Below, piece by piece: positions 44,471 through 54,015 of a stretch of DNA of 64,000 bases. Both the position numbers and the translations under genes were made by a program. Location of the stretch: positions 2,604,001 through 2,668,000 of the forward strand of contig NZ_CP120836.1 in NCBI RefSeq assembly GCF_049200465.1, read 5' to 3'. Origin of the DNA: Leptothermofonsia sp049200465 (GTDB lineage Bacteria; Cyanobacteriota; Cyanobacteriia; Leptolyngbyales; Leptolyngbyaceae). The notes beneath the pieces were generated by a model. That model was not told the origin of the DNA and did no database searches. It worked only from the letters and a program-made list of their open reading frames with translations. Numbering within the stretch: position 1 is the first letter of the stretch; the number at the start of each line of letters is the position of its first letter.

Positions 44471-45028
44471 TTACAAAGCTGAAAAGCGAGTTTGATCTAA
44501 AAAACGAGCCAGTAATAGTATTAGAATTACACTGAAACTACAGGCATTAGCAACCAGCAGGGCATAGGTTTTATCATTAGCTTTAACACCAATTACCCGA
44601 TTTTTTCTGCCCCGAAATCTACCTACTTTTTCAACTTCTTCTTTGAGCTTTTTTTCGCTCTTTCCCAAGGCAGATTCTAATAACTCTAACCCTTTTAGCT
44701 CAATTAAAAAAGTGCCCATAAAGATGCCGAGAAGAGCTAATACTAAATTAGGAGCAACACTTGATTGCCAAAAGTTTGTGTAAAATCTTTCGAAAAAGAA
44801 GTAACTAATGAGTTCAAGTTTTAGATGGGGCGGAATGAACGGTTGAACGGCAAAGAAAACCAGCCAGCCCACAAAGGTCGAAAACAGATTTACCGTAGCT
44901 GAATACTGCATGCTGGTTTTATGTTCGATGCTCAAGAACCGATAGAGAACCAGCCCTTCTATCGCGATCGCTACCAACAAAAAGATGAACTGAAATGCGA
45001 TCGCCCTCAGCGGCAGTGTATTAAACAT
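44471..45028 (-). CDS. fraC: Filament integrity protein FraC
   Basis: The 185-residue protein has three membrane helices (AFQFIFLLVAIAIEGLVLYR first) and the FraC-type segment KTSMQYSATVNLFSTFVGWL, then FFAVQPFIPPHLKLELISYF. FraC localises to septa in Anabaena; mutants fragment. It is the first gene of the fraCDE operon, and the promoter should lie in the spacer shared with the divergent tpsA gene. Confidence 0.87.
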   Translation of the reverse strand: MFNTLPLRAIAFQFIFLLVAIAIEGLVLYRFLSIEHKTSMQYSATVNLFSTFVGWLVFFAVQPFIPPHLKLELISYFFFERFYTNFWQSSVAPNLVLALLGIFMGTFLIELKGLELLESALGKSEKKLKEEVEKVGRFRGRKNRVIGVKANDKTYALLVANACSFSVILILLLARFLDQTRFSAL

Positions 45029-45382
45029 CCAATCATCCTTTCGCCAGCCAATCGAGTAAAAATAGTACCCTCATTCTACTCACCACTCTTGCAATGGAAG
45101 CGTCTGATCGGGTAGTAAGGTGAAAGGAGTGGTGGAGTGATGGAGTAGGGGGTGGGCACCCATCCACCCATCTACTCGTTACTCCTCTCTAACAACTTTA
45201 ATTAATTACTAAAAAATTAATCACTAAAGTGGGTTATTGACCTTCCTGGGTTGAAGGTGGTAAACCTCTAAGGGCATACCCCGTGTAATCCCGTAAACAG
45301 CAGATAGACGGAGTATCGCTTCCTATTGGTGTGAAGTTTAGTTAGACTCGGCATCGCAATTACCAACAAAGGTGGAGTTGAA
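45029..45382. other. Divergent spacer between fraC and the TPS operon
   Basis: The 354 bp carry promoters for both operons. A leader-like stretch (GGTTGAAGGTGGTAAACC near 45252, with further G-rich words to 45340) might fold, but I could not match it to a riboswitch class. Confidence 0.35.
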
Positions 45383-48300
45383 ATGCCTCGAAGCTGGAAG
45401 GCTGGAAACTACGGGGTAGGGTGGACAGTTGCGCTAGGTTTAATGGGTGCAATCGCCCCGTTTCAGATTTTGATTGGGCTGAGAGATCGAGCGATCGCTC
45501 AGATCGCTCCCGATGGTACATTAGGGGCAGAACAGTCGGTCATTACTCCCCAGGGCAACATTCGAGGGTTACCCGGAATTTTGATTGAAGGGGGTGCCCG
45601 GCGGGGCGCCAACCTGTTCCAGAGCTTTTCAGAATTCAATGTGGGCAGTGGTCAGAGAGTTTATTTTGCCAACCCGGCGGGGGTGGAGTCTATCCTCAGC
45701 CGCGTTACGGGACTTAATCCTTCCCACATTCTGGGAACGCTGGGGGTAGATGGCTCTGCCAACCTGTTTCTGCTCAATCCCAGAGGCATTCTATTTGGCC
45801 CCAATGCTCGATTGGATGTGGCGGGTTCCTTTGTCGCCAGCACCGCCAGTAAGCTGGACTTTGGCAATGGGTTGACCTTTAGCGCCACCCACCCTGAAGC
45901 GGTGCCGATGCTTACAGTTAGCCTGCGTCCAGGTTTGCAGTATGGCACAGCCTACCAGGGTAACATTTCCAGTGCCGGAAATTTGGCGGTTGGTGCAGGG
46001 CAAACTCTGGCCCTGGCTGGGAAAATAGTTAGTGTCACGGGAGGGCTGACCACACCGGGAGGAACAGTCCAGGTGTTGGGCGATCGCGTCTCCCTCCTGG
46101 AGAATGCCCGCATTAATGTCTCTGGTAGCAGTGGTGGCGGCAATGTCTTTATTGGTGGCAGTTTTCAGGGGAAGGGTCCCTTGCCAAACGCGATCAAAAC
46201 CTACATCGGTCCGAACGTCACCATCAGTGCTGATGGCCTCAACCGCCCCAGCCCTCGTCCCCTCAGTCCCACTCCTGCCCACGGTGGTCGCGTCATCATC
46301 TGGTCAGACGGTACTACCCGCTTCGATGGCACCATCAGTGCTAGAGGAGGATTGGTTTCCGGTGATGGCGGTTTTGTGGAAGTGTCGGGTAAGCAAGATC
46401 TGATTTTCAATGGGTGGGTAGATGCAGGGGCGACGAATGGTAAACCGGGAACCCTGCTGCTGGATCCCACCAATATCGAAATCGTTGCTTTCGGTGGCGA
46501 CCCTGGCAGTCTGGAAGATCTGCTCAGTATTCCTGGCAGTTCTGATCCCAAGTCATCCGGTACTGATGTAACCCGAATCAATGCAGCTCTGATCAATAAC
46601 TTTCCGAATGATGTCATCCTGCAAGCTACGAATAACATCACCTTCAGTGCGCCCGTTAGCTTACGGGAAGGGTTGGGACTGGCGGCGATCGCAGGCAACG
46701 ATATTTTTGTCAACAGCAATATTAGAACCCAGGGCGGATTTGTCACCCTCGATGCTCAACGAGGCAACGTGTTCATCAACGGGGCAACCGTCAGCACTGT
46801 CGATCCGGGTGACATTGGCGGTGATATTTCAATTTCGGCTCAGAAACAGGTTTCTCTGGTCAACAGCTTTTTGACTGCTCGCAGCAATAGCAGTGATCCA
46901 GGCTTTGCCGTCATCCGACTGACTGCACGGGAAGGTTCGGTTTCGTTAACCAACACCGAAATCAGCACGACCAACGATAACACTGCCGGGTTTGCGGGCG
47001 ATATTTTCATTGATGCCCGCGATCAAATTTCTCTTTCAGCCAATAATCGGCTTTTCAGTCGCGGTGATTTTGGCCGCATTCTGCTGGGTGTCAGCAACAG
47101 TAGCGAACTCAATAACTGGCAAACTACCGATTTACCCGCCTCGATTCGCATCACTGACTCATTATTGAATACGGAGAATACAGGGGATACCAATCGAGGC
47201 AGAATCAGTGTTTTGGCCGCAGATCGGATTGATATTGAGGCCGGGAGTCGGTTGACCAGTCGCAGTAATAATAATGAAAGTAGCGATCCGAATGAATTCA
47301 GCCGGGTTGAAATTGTCGCCCGCAACGGTTCGGTTGGCATTGACCGCAGTTTGATCAGCACCACGAATGAAGGAAGGGGGTTTGCCGGAGATGTGATCAT
47401 CTCCGCCCGCAATGAAATTTCAATTAACAATAGCAATGGTCAAACAGATGGGGGCATTTTTAGCCGGGGCAACCAGGGGCGAGTTTTGCTGGGGCGATCG
47501 AACAGTTTTGTAGACAGCTATCCCGACTTTTCCCCCAGTACCATTCGAATCAGCAATTCCGTCATCAATATCAACAACAGTTCCGTTGAAGGCAGTCCAG
47601 ATGCCACAATCAATTCACTGCGGGTCTCGGTGCGGGCTGCCGACTCCATCACCATCACCAACGAGTCTGAAATTTCCAGCAGCACCGAGCGTCGCGGTAA
47701 TGCGGGCACCGTCACTGTTGAAGCTCCCAATCGCATCACCCTCGACGATAGCCGCATCTTTAGCAATGTGGAAGAGAGTGGCATTGGAGATGCCGGGCGG
47801 GTTAGCGTGTCTACCGATTCCCTGTTTGTTTTCAATGGTGGGCAAATTCAAACCCTGGTTCGGGGACCGGGTGACGATGGACCTGCTGGACAAGGCAATG
47901 CGGGGGAGGTTTTCATTGATGCACCCAAGACCGTGCGGGTCATTGGCAGAAACGCAGGGGGATTTCCCAGTGCCATTTTTAGCCGGATCGAGGCAGGGGC
48001 AGAGGGAAGAGGGGGAAATGTGGGGATTGCAACGCGATCGCTCCATGTCCGCAGTGGGGGAAGAATTGGTGCCGATAATTTTGGTACCGGCGCTGCGGGT
48101 GATGTTTCCATCTCAGCCCTGGGTGTTTGGGTAGACAACCAGGCATCAATCAGTTCCAGCAGCCAGAACGGGCAGGGTGGAAACATCCTTCTGAACGTAC
48201 CCGGGGCGATCATCCTGGGTCGAAATGGTGGTATTTCAACATCTACCCGTAGGGCGCCAACAGAAGGCGAACGGGCAGGCAACATTGCCATTGGAACTGG

Positions 48301-48922
48301 CAATCGTCTAAATGCCCCGACGGCTTTTGGCGATTTTGCCTTCCGGTTTGATCGCCCAATTCTGCTATTAGCGGGCAAAACAATTCGGGACAACAATATC
48401 AGTTCGGAAGGGTTTTTAAGTAACGGTGGCTTCATCCGGGTCAACGCTTTCCGCCTGCAAGATATTGCCCGTCGCAATGACTCTCCCTTCACCAATGACA
48501 TTACAGCAGAGTCGATTTTCGGAGTATCGGGCGAGGTCGTGGTGAGTGCATTCAATATTTTCCCCTCCTTCCGAGTTGACCCCCTGCCAGAGCGCTACAC
48601 CCCCCCCAGAGTGTCGGAAGGATGCGATCCACGAGTTCGACAGGAAACTAGCCGATTTGTTGTAACAGGTCGAGGCGGGTTGCCCTCTGACCCAACTGAG
48701 GTGTTGACTCCGGGGGTGATCGCTACTCCCAGTCCCCCTGCCTCCGTCTCTGCGGCCCCTGCTCCACCTACTAGTCCCATTTCCAACCTGATTAAACCTG
48801 CCCAGGGTTGGGTCAGAGATGGCAACGGTAATGTTCGGCTGGTAGCCGATGCCTCAAATTCGGCATCGGGCAATTCCTATCCTTTCTGGTCTGTGCCTAC
48901 CTCCTGCTATGCCCCTTATTAA
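45383..48922 (+). CDS. Two-partner secretion exoprotein (TpsA), filamentous-hemagglutinin-like
   Basis: The 1179-residue protein has an N-terminal signal region, then the TPS secretion domain (about residues 40-175) with SVITPQGNIRGLPGILIEGG, ANLFQSFSEFNVG, HILGTLGVDGSANLFLLNPR and GILFGPNARLDVAGSF. A long beta-helix follows, rich in D-x-S/T-x-I and N-G repeats, and ends with a Pro/Ala-rich segment and a C-terminal NGNVRLVAD stretch. It should be exported across the outer membrane by the TpsB encoded next and act as an adhesin or surface protein. The ATG at 45383 follows GGTGGAG. Its end overlaps tpsB by 14 bp. Confidence 0.92.
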   Translation: MPRSWKAGNYGVGWTVALGLMGAIAPFQILIGLRDRAIAQIAPDGTLGAEQSVITPQGNIRGLPGILIEGGARRGANLFQSFSEFNVGSGQRVYFANPAGVESILSRVTGLNPSHILGTLGVDGSANLFLLNPRGILFGPNARLDVAGSFVASTASKLDFGNGLTFSATHPEAVPMLTVSLRPGLQYGTAYQGNISSAGNLAVGAGQTLALAGKIVSVTGGLTTPGGTVQVLGDRVSLLENARINVSGSSGGGNVFIGGSFQGKGPLPNAIKTYIGPNVTISADGLNRPSPRPLSPTPAHGGRVIIWSDGTTRFDGTISARGGLVSGDGGFVEVSGKQDLIFNGWVDAGATNGKPGTLLLDPTNIEIVAFGGDPGSLEDLLSIPGSSDPKSSGTDVTRINAALINNFPNDVILQATNNITFSAPVSLREGLGLAAIAGNDIFVNSNIRTQGGFVTLDAQRGNVFINGATVSTVDPGDIGGDISISAQKQVSLVNSFLTARSNSSDPGFAVIRLTAREGSVSLTNTEISTTNDNTAGFAGDIFIDARDQISLSANNRLFSRGDFGRILLGVSNSSELNNWQTTDLPASIRITDSLLNTENTGDTNRGRISVLAADRIDIEAGSRLTSRSNNNESSDPNEFSRVEIVARNGSVGIDRSLISTTNEGRGFAGDVIISARNEISINNSNGQTDGGIFSRGNQGRVLLGRSNSFVDSYPDFSPSTIRISNSVININNSSVEGSPDATINSLRVSVRAADSITITNESEISSSTERRGNAGTVTVEAPNRITLDDSRIFSNVEESGIGDAGRVSVSTDSLFVFNGGQIQTLVRGPGDDGPAGQGNAGEVFIDAPKTVRVIGRNAGGFPSAIFSRIEAGAEGRGGNVGIATRSLHVRSGGRIGADNFGTGAAGDVSISALGVWVDNQASISSSSQNGQGGNILLNVPGAIILGRNGGISTSTRRAPTEGERAGNIAIGTGNRLNAPTAFGDFAFRFDRPILLLAGKTIRDNNISSEGFLSNGGFIRVNAFRLQDIARRNDSPFTNDITAESIFGVSGEVVVSAFNIFPSFRVDPLPERYTPPRVSEGCDPRVRQETSRFVVTGRGGLPSDPTEVLTPGVIATPSPPASVSAAPAPPTSPISNLIKPAQGWVRDGNGNVRLVADASNSASGNSYPFWSVPTSCYAPY

Positions 48923-50705
48923 GTTGCTACTTATTCCAGTTCTACTTCGACTTGGGTCCAGGCTGGGGCTGGCTATTGGTTTCACTCTCCTGCTCTCCCA
49001 ACCGCTGACAGCTCAGGAAGTTTCCCAGTCGCCGCTCCCCCGACCAGATCGTTCTCCCCAGCTCGAGCTGCCCCGAATCAATCAACCACCTTCGGTGCAG
49101 CCATTGCCAGAGGAGGTTCCAGAACCGCTACCCCCTCCCCCCTTAAACGATTTGCAACTGCCAACCCCTGCCCCCACCGAGGAAACTCCGGGCATTCCAC
49201 AAACTGTTCGGGTTGAGCGTTTTGTCCTGGAAGGCAGCCAAGTCTTCAGCCAGGCAGAAATTGACGCGGCCACAAAGGATTTTATCGGTAGGGAACTTTC
49301 CTTCGCAGAATTGCTTCAAGCGGCAGAAACGATTACACAGCTATATATCAACCGGGGTTACATCACAACAGGTGCCTACATTCCTTCTGATCGCACCATT
49401 CAAAACGGCATTGTTCCCGTGCAGGTGGTGGAGGGGAGCGTTGCCCCAGAAGACATTCGGGTGCGATTTAAGGAAGGCACCAAACATCGGCTCAACCCTG
49501 AATACATTCGCAAGCGACTGGCACTGGCGACTCGCAAACCCCTGAACCGGGAGAAACTGCTAGAAGCCCTGCAACTGTTGAAACTCAATCCTTTCATTCA
49601 GGATATTCAGGCGGAACTGGCGGCCAGTCCCCGTTTAGGGCAGAGCATTCTAGATGTGGAAGTGGTGGAAGGGAAAACGTTCAATGCGGTGCTGCTACTG
49701 GACAACGGGCGATCGCCCAGCGTTGGCAGTTTTCGCCGTCAGCTTCAGGTTAGCATCGGCAACCTGACTAGCTGGAGTGATAACCTGCTTCTGTTCTTTA
49801 CCAACACCAACGGCAGCAACGCCGGAGATTTGAGTTACACGCTGCCGATCAATCCCCGTAATGGTACCCTCACCTTTAACATGGGCATTGCGCGCAGCAA
49901 AATCATTGAGGAACCCTTTGACCTTCTGGATATCCGCTCCCGCTTCCGTTACTTTGAGCTAAGCTTCCGTCAACCGCTGCTCCAGACTCCCACTCGCGAA
50001 TTTGCCCTGGGTCTCACCTTCACCCGTGAAGAAAGCAAAGCCACGATTGTGGATGACGAAATTCCGTTTCCGGTGCCGGGGTCCGATTTTGAAGGGCGTT
50101 CAGTGGCGAATGTCCTGCGGTTCTTTCAAGACTGGACCAGACGCAGTGAACAGTCCGTATTTGCGCTGCGATCGCAATTCAGCTTTGGCCTACCCATTCT
50201 GGGCTACACCGACAACGAAGAAGCTCCCGATAGTCAATTCTTTGCCTGGCGTGGACAGGCTCAGTGGGCGCGGCTACTGGCTCCAGATACGCTGTTATTG
50301 CTGCGGAGCGATGTGCAACTGGCAGACCGGGCACTCATCCCCGTTGAGCAATTTGGCTTGGGCGGTCCTTTCAATGTGCGCGGCTATCGTCAAGACGCCA
50401 TCCTGTCAGACAATGGCATATTGGCCTCCGCCGAAGTCCGCATCCCCATCTGGCGGATTCCCAGTATCAACGGTCTACTCCAGGTTGCTCCCTTCGTAGA
50501 CCTGGGGACCACCTGGAACCGCTCTGACGACCCCGAACCCGACCCCAATACTCTCGCTTCCGTTGGAGTGGGGCTACGGTTTCAGATGAGCGATCGCCTC
50601 AGTGCCCGCTTTGACTGGGGCCAGCGCCTGATTCCCATTGGCGGAGAAAAGAAGACTCTCCAGGAAAAAGGACTTTATTTTTCGTTGATTTATAACTTCT
50701 TTTGA
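48909..50705 (+). CDS. TpsB outer-membrane transporter (ShlB/FhaC/HecB family)
   Basis: This Omp85-superfamily pore secretes the upstream TpsA protein. The roughly 598-residue product has a signal peptide (GLAIGFTLLLSQPLTA) and a Pro/Glu/Leu-rich linker. Two POTRA domains follow (VERFVLEGSQVFSQAEIDAA; then NREKLLEALQLLKLNPFIQD) before a 16-strand barrel with the conserved loop motif VRGY at residues 490-493 and a terminal YFSLIYNFF. ATG at 48909 is preferred to 48849 because it gives the signal peptide and a 14-bp overlap with tpsA. Confidence 0.92.
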   Translation: MPLIKLLLIPVLLRLGSRLGLAIGFTLLLSQPLTAQEVSQSPLPRPDRSPQLELPRINQPPSVQPLPEEVPEPLPPPPLNDLQLPTPAPTEETPGIPQTVRVERFVLEGSQVFSQAEIDAATKDFIGRELSFAELLQAAETITQLYINRGYITTGAYIPSDRTIQNGIVPVQVVEGSVAPEDIRVRFKEGTKHRLNPEYIRKRLALATRKPLNREKLLEALQLLKLNPFIQDIQAELAASPRLGQSILDVEVVEGKTFNAVLLLDNGRSPSVGSFRRQLQVSIGNLTSWSDNLLLFFTNTNGSNAGDLSYTLPINPRNGTLTFNMGIARSKIIEEPFDLLDIRSRFRYFELSFRQPLLQTPTREFALGLTFTREESKATIVDDEIPFPVPGSDFEGRSVANVLRFFQDWTRRSEQSVFALRSQFSFGLPILGYTDNEEAPDSQFFAWRGQAQWARLLAPDTLLLLRSDVQLADRALIPVEQFGLGGPFNVRGYRQDAILSDNGILASAEVRIPIWRIPSINGLLQVAPFVDLGTTWNRSDDPEPDPNTLASVGVGLRFQMSDRLSARFDWGQRLIPIGGEKKTLQEKGLYFSLIYNFF

Positions 50706-50771
50706 GGGGAAGGAAAAAAGAGGAAAAAGGAGTTTAGAGGAGGAATACGGAAGAGGAAGAGAGGATGCGTG

Positions 50772-53762
50772 ATGAGGCGACAACTAAAGGGAAAACGAAT
50801 TGGGATAGACAGAAGTATTTGGGACAGAAGCATTTGGGTAGGTGGCAGGAGGAACCTCAGACGGATAGGTAATTTTGCCACGCATCTCAGTCATCTGGTG
50901 TCTGTCAATCATTCCAGGGATTGGCTGCTCCAATCAGGTCAGTCGATACAGGGATCACTGACCAGCTATACTCGTCGCTCCTTCCGGTGGCTTCTGGCGA
51001 TCGCCACTGCCCTTCTCTTCTTGATCGCTATCTCACCCACCCTTGCTGAACTTCCCGCCTCCCCAGCTCTCCTTGACCAGGGCACCCGTCTTTATGAAGC
51101 TGGACAGTTTGAGCAGGCAGCGGAAACCTGGCAAAAGGCTGCCGCTGAGTTTGACCAGAGGGGCGATCGCTTGAATGCCATTCGTAGCCGCATCAATCAG
51201 GCCCAGGCATTGAAATCCTTGGGTGTCTATCGAGCCGCGATCGAAATTCTGGAAGCCCAGAACCAGCAGGTTGCTCCCGATTCCCCTGAAAAAGTGCAGA
51301 TTTTGCGATCGCTCAGCGATGCTTACCTGTCCACAGGGGAACCAGCCAAAGCGCGAGAGGTTTTGAACTTCGCCTTAGCCTTTGTTCAGAAACAGGATGT
51401 GACCCAGGAATGGGTGAATTCAGAAAAAAGCAATCTTTATTTCACTCTGGGGTTGATTGATCGTGCTGAATTCAATCGCCTTCCGATTCAGAACCTCCTG
51501 CTTGATTCCACTCCCGAATCGCAACAAGCAGTGGAGTCTGTCCTGACCCTGCTCAAAAAAATTCGTCAAGATTTTCAGCAAGCAACGGGAACTTCACCCC
51601 TCATGACAGTCCAGGCAGAGCTGAACCAGATCAGCTTGCTGGTTACCAGTCTGCCCCAATTCAATCAGATTCTGCTGAACTCACTGGGAGAGAATACGAC
51701 CGCCCTGGAAGAACTGAAAGATCTCCCCGTCACGCTTCTGCAAGACTTTTTCAATGTCCCCACCCTGAAACATGAACCCAATCTGGCCAGTCCGACCACT
51801 GCAGGTAATCTTCAAAAGTACACAGCCCTCAACGCCTTTAAGGATGAGACGGTTCAACTGATGGCTGATTTGCTGATGCTCGTTTTTCAGGTTCGGACTC
51901 CACTGGAAGGGTTGCCGCCCAGCCAGGCCGCGATCAATGCCCGGTTGAATTTTGCCCAGAGTCTAACGCGGCTAAGGTTGGTTGCAACTTCGGCCAACGA
52001 CGTCGAGAGACAGCTCGTTACACTCCAACGCGCATTTGAACTATCCCAGGGGAAAAAGCCTGCCGGGGCGATCGCGCCCAAACCCAAACCTCTTCCTCCT
52101 CCCTTCTTAGCTGAACCAACCCAGCGAGAACTTCAGAATCTAATTCGCACTTCTCTGCAAGAGGCCGCCAGTGTCCTGAAACGAGTGGTAGTAGATGCCC
52201 AGACTTTGAAAAATCAGCGGGCTGAAGCCTATGCTCTGGCAGCTTTAGCAGAACTATATGGGCAGCAGGCCCAGGCCGGGCAGGGGCAGAACTGGTCAGA
52301 TGTCGCAACCCTTTCCCGTCGCGCCATGTTACTGGCACAGGAAAGCAACGCGCCGGAAATTGCCTACCGGGTACAGCGATTACTAGGGCGGGCACTGAAG
52401 GAACAGGGAAATATTCAATCGGCGCGATCGGCCTATCGTTTAGCCGCCAGAACATTGCAGTCGGTTCGCGGGGATCTGGTTGGCACCAATCAGGATTTGC
52501 AATACGACTTCCGAGATAGTGTGGAGCCGGTTTACCGGGAAGCGGTTGAGGTTTTGCTACCGGCTCCTGGGGAACAACCCAATCAACAAGATCTGGAAGA
52601 AGCTCGCCAGTTCATTGAATCCCTCCAATTGGCAGAATTGGATAACTTCTTGCGAGAAGCTTGCGTCCAGGGACAAAAAGTTGCCCTCGACCAGGTTGTA
52701 GACCAGAATAACCCCAACACCGCCGTCATTTACCCCATTATTTTGCCGAAACAACGGTTGGGAGTGATTGCCAAAATCCCAGGCCAGAAAGCGTTGCGAT
52801 ACCACGCATTTGAAAATCTGGAGGTGGAATCAATCCTGCGCCAGTTTCAAAGCAATTTGAGGATTTATGGAGAAACAAATCAGTTGAAAACGTTAGCCCA
52901 AACGGTCTATCGCTGGTTGATTGAACCCTTCCAGGCTGAGTTGGAGCAAGGCGGAGTCGATACCCTTGTGTTTGTGCCCGATGGTTCATTCCGCAATGTG
53001 CCAATGGCTGCCCTCTTTGACGATCGCAACGGAAAATATCTGATCCAGGAATATGCGATCGCCATCAGTCCTGGATTGCAACTGTTTGACCCCAAATTTC
53101 TTGCCCAAACCCGACTCAATGTGCTGGCAGCGGGTAAAAGTGACTTCTCTGACCCAAAGTTGAATGAAAAGCTGCCTGAAACCAGCCGGGGACTTTTCAG
53201 TAACTTAGATGAGGTTGCTACCGAACTGAAAACCCTGGAAGAAAAGGTTCAAGCACAGATTCTCTACGAATCCAACTTTACCAGCCAAACACTCAAAACC
53301 AACATCATTGCGAATCCCTTCAACGTCGTTCATATCGCAACTCACGGTGTATTTGGCTATCGCAAAGATCAAACCTATATCGTTGCTGATGACGGTCCGA
53401 TTAATGTGGATCAATTGAGTGAGATTTTGCGTAGCCGCGATCGCACGGGTGGTACATCAATTGAACTTCTGGTTCTGAGTGCCTGCCAGACTGCCGAAGG
53501 AGATAACCGGGTCACCCTTGGCTTATCAGGAATCGCCGTTCGTGCCGGAGCCCGCAGTGCGATCGGCTCCCTATGGAGCGTTAACGACAAATCAACCTCC
53601 ATCATGATGGACAAACTCTACACCGAACTGGTAAGAGCCCAAACCACCAAAATCACTAAGGCAAAAGCGTTACAGGCTGCCCAACTCAGCCTTTTAGAAG
53701 ATCCCATCTACAGACAACCCCTTTTCTGGGCCCCCTTCATCCTGGTTGGCAACTGGTTGTAG
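50772..53762 (+). CDS. Secreted TPR-CHAT domain protease
   Basis: The protein, about 996 residues, has an unusually long basic N terminus (about 65 residues) before a signal/anchor (WLLAIATALLFLIAISPTLA). Tetratricopeptide-type helices run over about 95-600 and a CHAT (caspase-like) domain over 690-995. The dyad is visible: the histidine in HIATHGVFGY (H859 counting from the GTG at 50769) and the cysteine in LSACQTAEGDN (C906). The gene follows tpsB by about 60 bp on the same strand. TPS pairs with CHAT genes recur in cyanobacteria, so it may process TpsA or act with it, but substrate is unproven. Confidence 0.88.
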   Translation: MRRQLKGKRIGIDRSIWDRSIWVGGRRNLRRIGNFATHLSHLVSVNHSRDWLLQSGQSIQGSLTSYTRRSFRWLLAIATALLFLIAISPTLAELPASPALLDQGTRLYEAGQFEQAAETWQKAAAEFDQRGDRLNAIRSRINQAQALKSLGVYRAAIEILEAQNQQVAPDSPEKVQILRSLSDAYLSTGEPAKAREVLNFALAFVQKQDVTQEWVNSEKSNLYFTLGLIDRAEFNRLPIQNLLLDSTPESQQAVESVLTLLKKIRQDFQQATGTSPLMTVQAELNQISLLVTSLPQFNQILLNSLGENTTALEELKDLPVTLLQDFFNVPTLKHEPNLASPTTAGNLQKYTALNAFKDETVQLMADLLMLVFQVRTPLEGLPPSQAAINARLNFAQSLTRLRLVATSANDVERQLVTLQRAFELSQGKKPAGAIAPKPKPLPPPFLAEPTQRELQNLIRTSLQEAASVLKRVVVDAQTLKNQRAEAYALAALAELYGQQAQAGQGQNWSDVATLSRRAMLLAQESNAPEIAYRVQRLLGRALKEQGNIQSARSAYRLAARTLQSVRGDLVGTNQDLQYDFRDSVEPVYREAVEVLLPAPGEQPNQQDLEEARQFIESLQLAELDNFLREACVQGQKVALDQVVDQNNPNTAVIYPIILPKQRLGVIAKIPGQKALRYHAFENLEVESILRQFQSNLRIYGETNQLKTLAQTVYRWLIEPFQAELEQGGVDTLVFVPDGSFRNVPMAALFDDRNGKYLIQEYAIAISPGLQLFDPKFLAQTRLNVLAAGKSDFSDPKLNEKLPETSRGLFSNLDEVATELKTLEEKVQAQILYESNFTSQTLKTNIIANPFNVVHIATHGVFGYRKDQTYIVADDGPINVDQLSEILRSRDRTGGTSIELLVLSACQTAEGDNRVTLGLSGIAVRAGARSAIGSLWSVNDKSTSIMMDKLYTELVRAQTTKITKAKALQAAQLSLLEDPIYRQPLFWAPFILVGNWL

Positions 53763-53822
53763 CAGACAGCTATAGACACTTATTACCAGGACTTATGCCT
53801 TTTGCCAAAACCTCGAAGATTT

Positions 53823-54015
53823 GGCATTGCTGAAAAACAGTATAGCGGTAGTCATTGTGGTTAGGACAGGGTGCAGGGGTTCCACCCCTGGCTGCGGGCG
53901 AAGCCCCCACTCCCTCTCTAATTCCAATGTCCTAACGCTCCCGCGTAGAGCTATATGAATCGAAACGAAGTTTCGAGCATACAGCACCTATTTCATACCC
54001 AAATTCAGCAACGCC
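53823..54015 (-). repeat. 80-bp MITE, copy 4, interrupted by a family A element
   Basis: The outer sequence runs from GGCATTGCTGAA (53823) to TTCAGCAACGCC (54015). Removing 53843-53953 plus one TA leaves exactly 80 bp that match the other copies in reverse orientation. Confidence 0.9.
53843..53953 (+). repeat. Family A miniature element nested in the MITE (111 bp)
   Basis: TAGCGGTAGTCATTGTGG...CCGCGTAGAGCTA is flanked by TA at 53841-53842 and 53954-53955. The uninterrupted MITE has a single TA at this place (CAGTATGAATC), so the element's exact ends and a 2-bp TA duplication are defined. Confidence 0.9.

Noticed and set aside
47848..48555. Long antisense frames opposite tpsA
   Set aside because: Repetitive beta-helix codons create mirror frames; the sense protein has clear TPS motifs.
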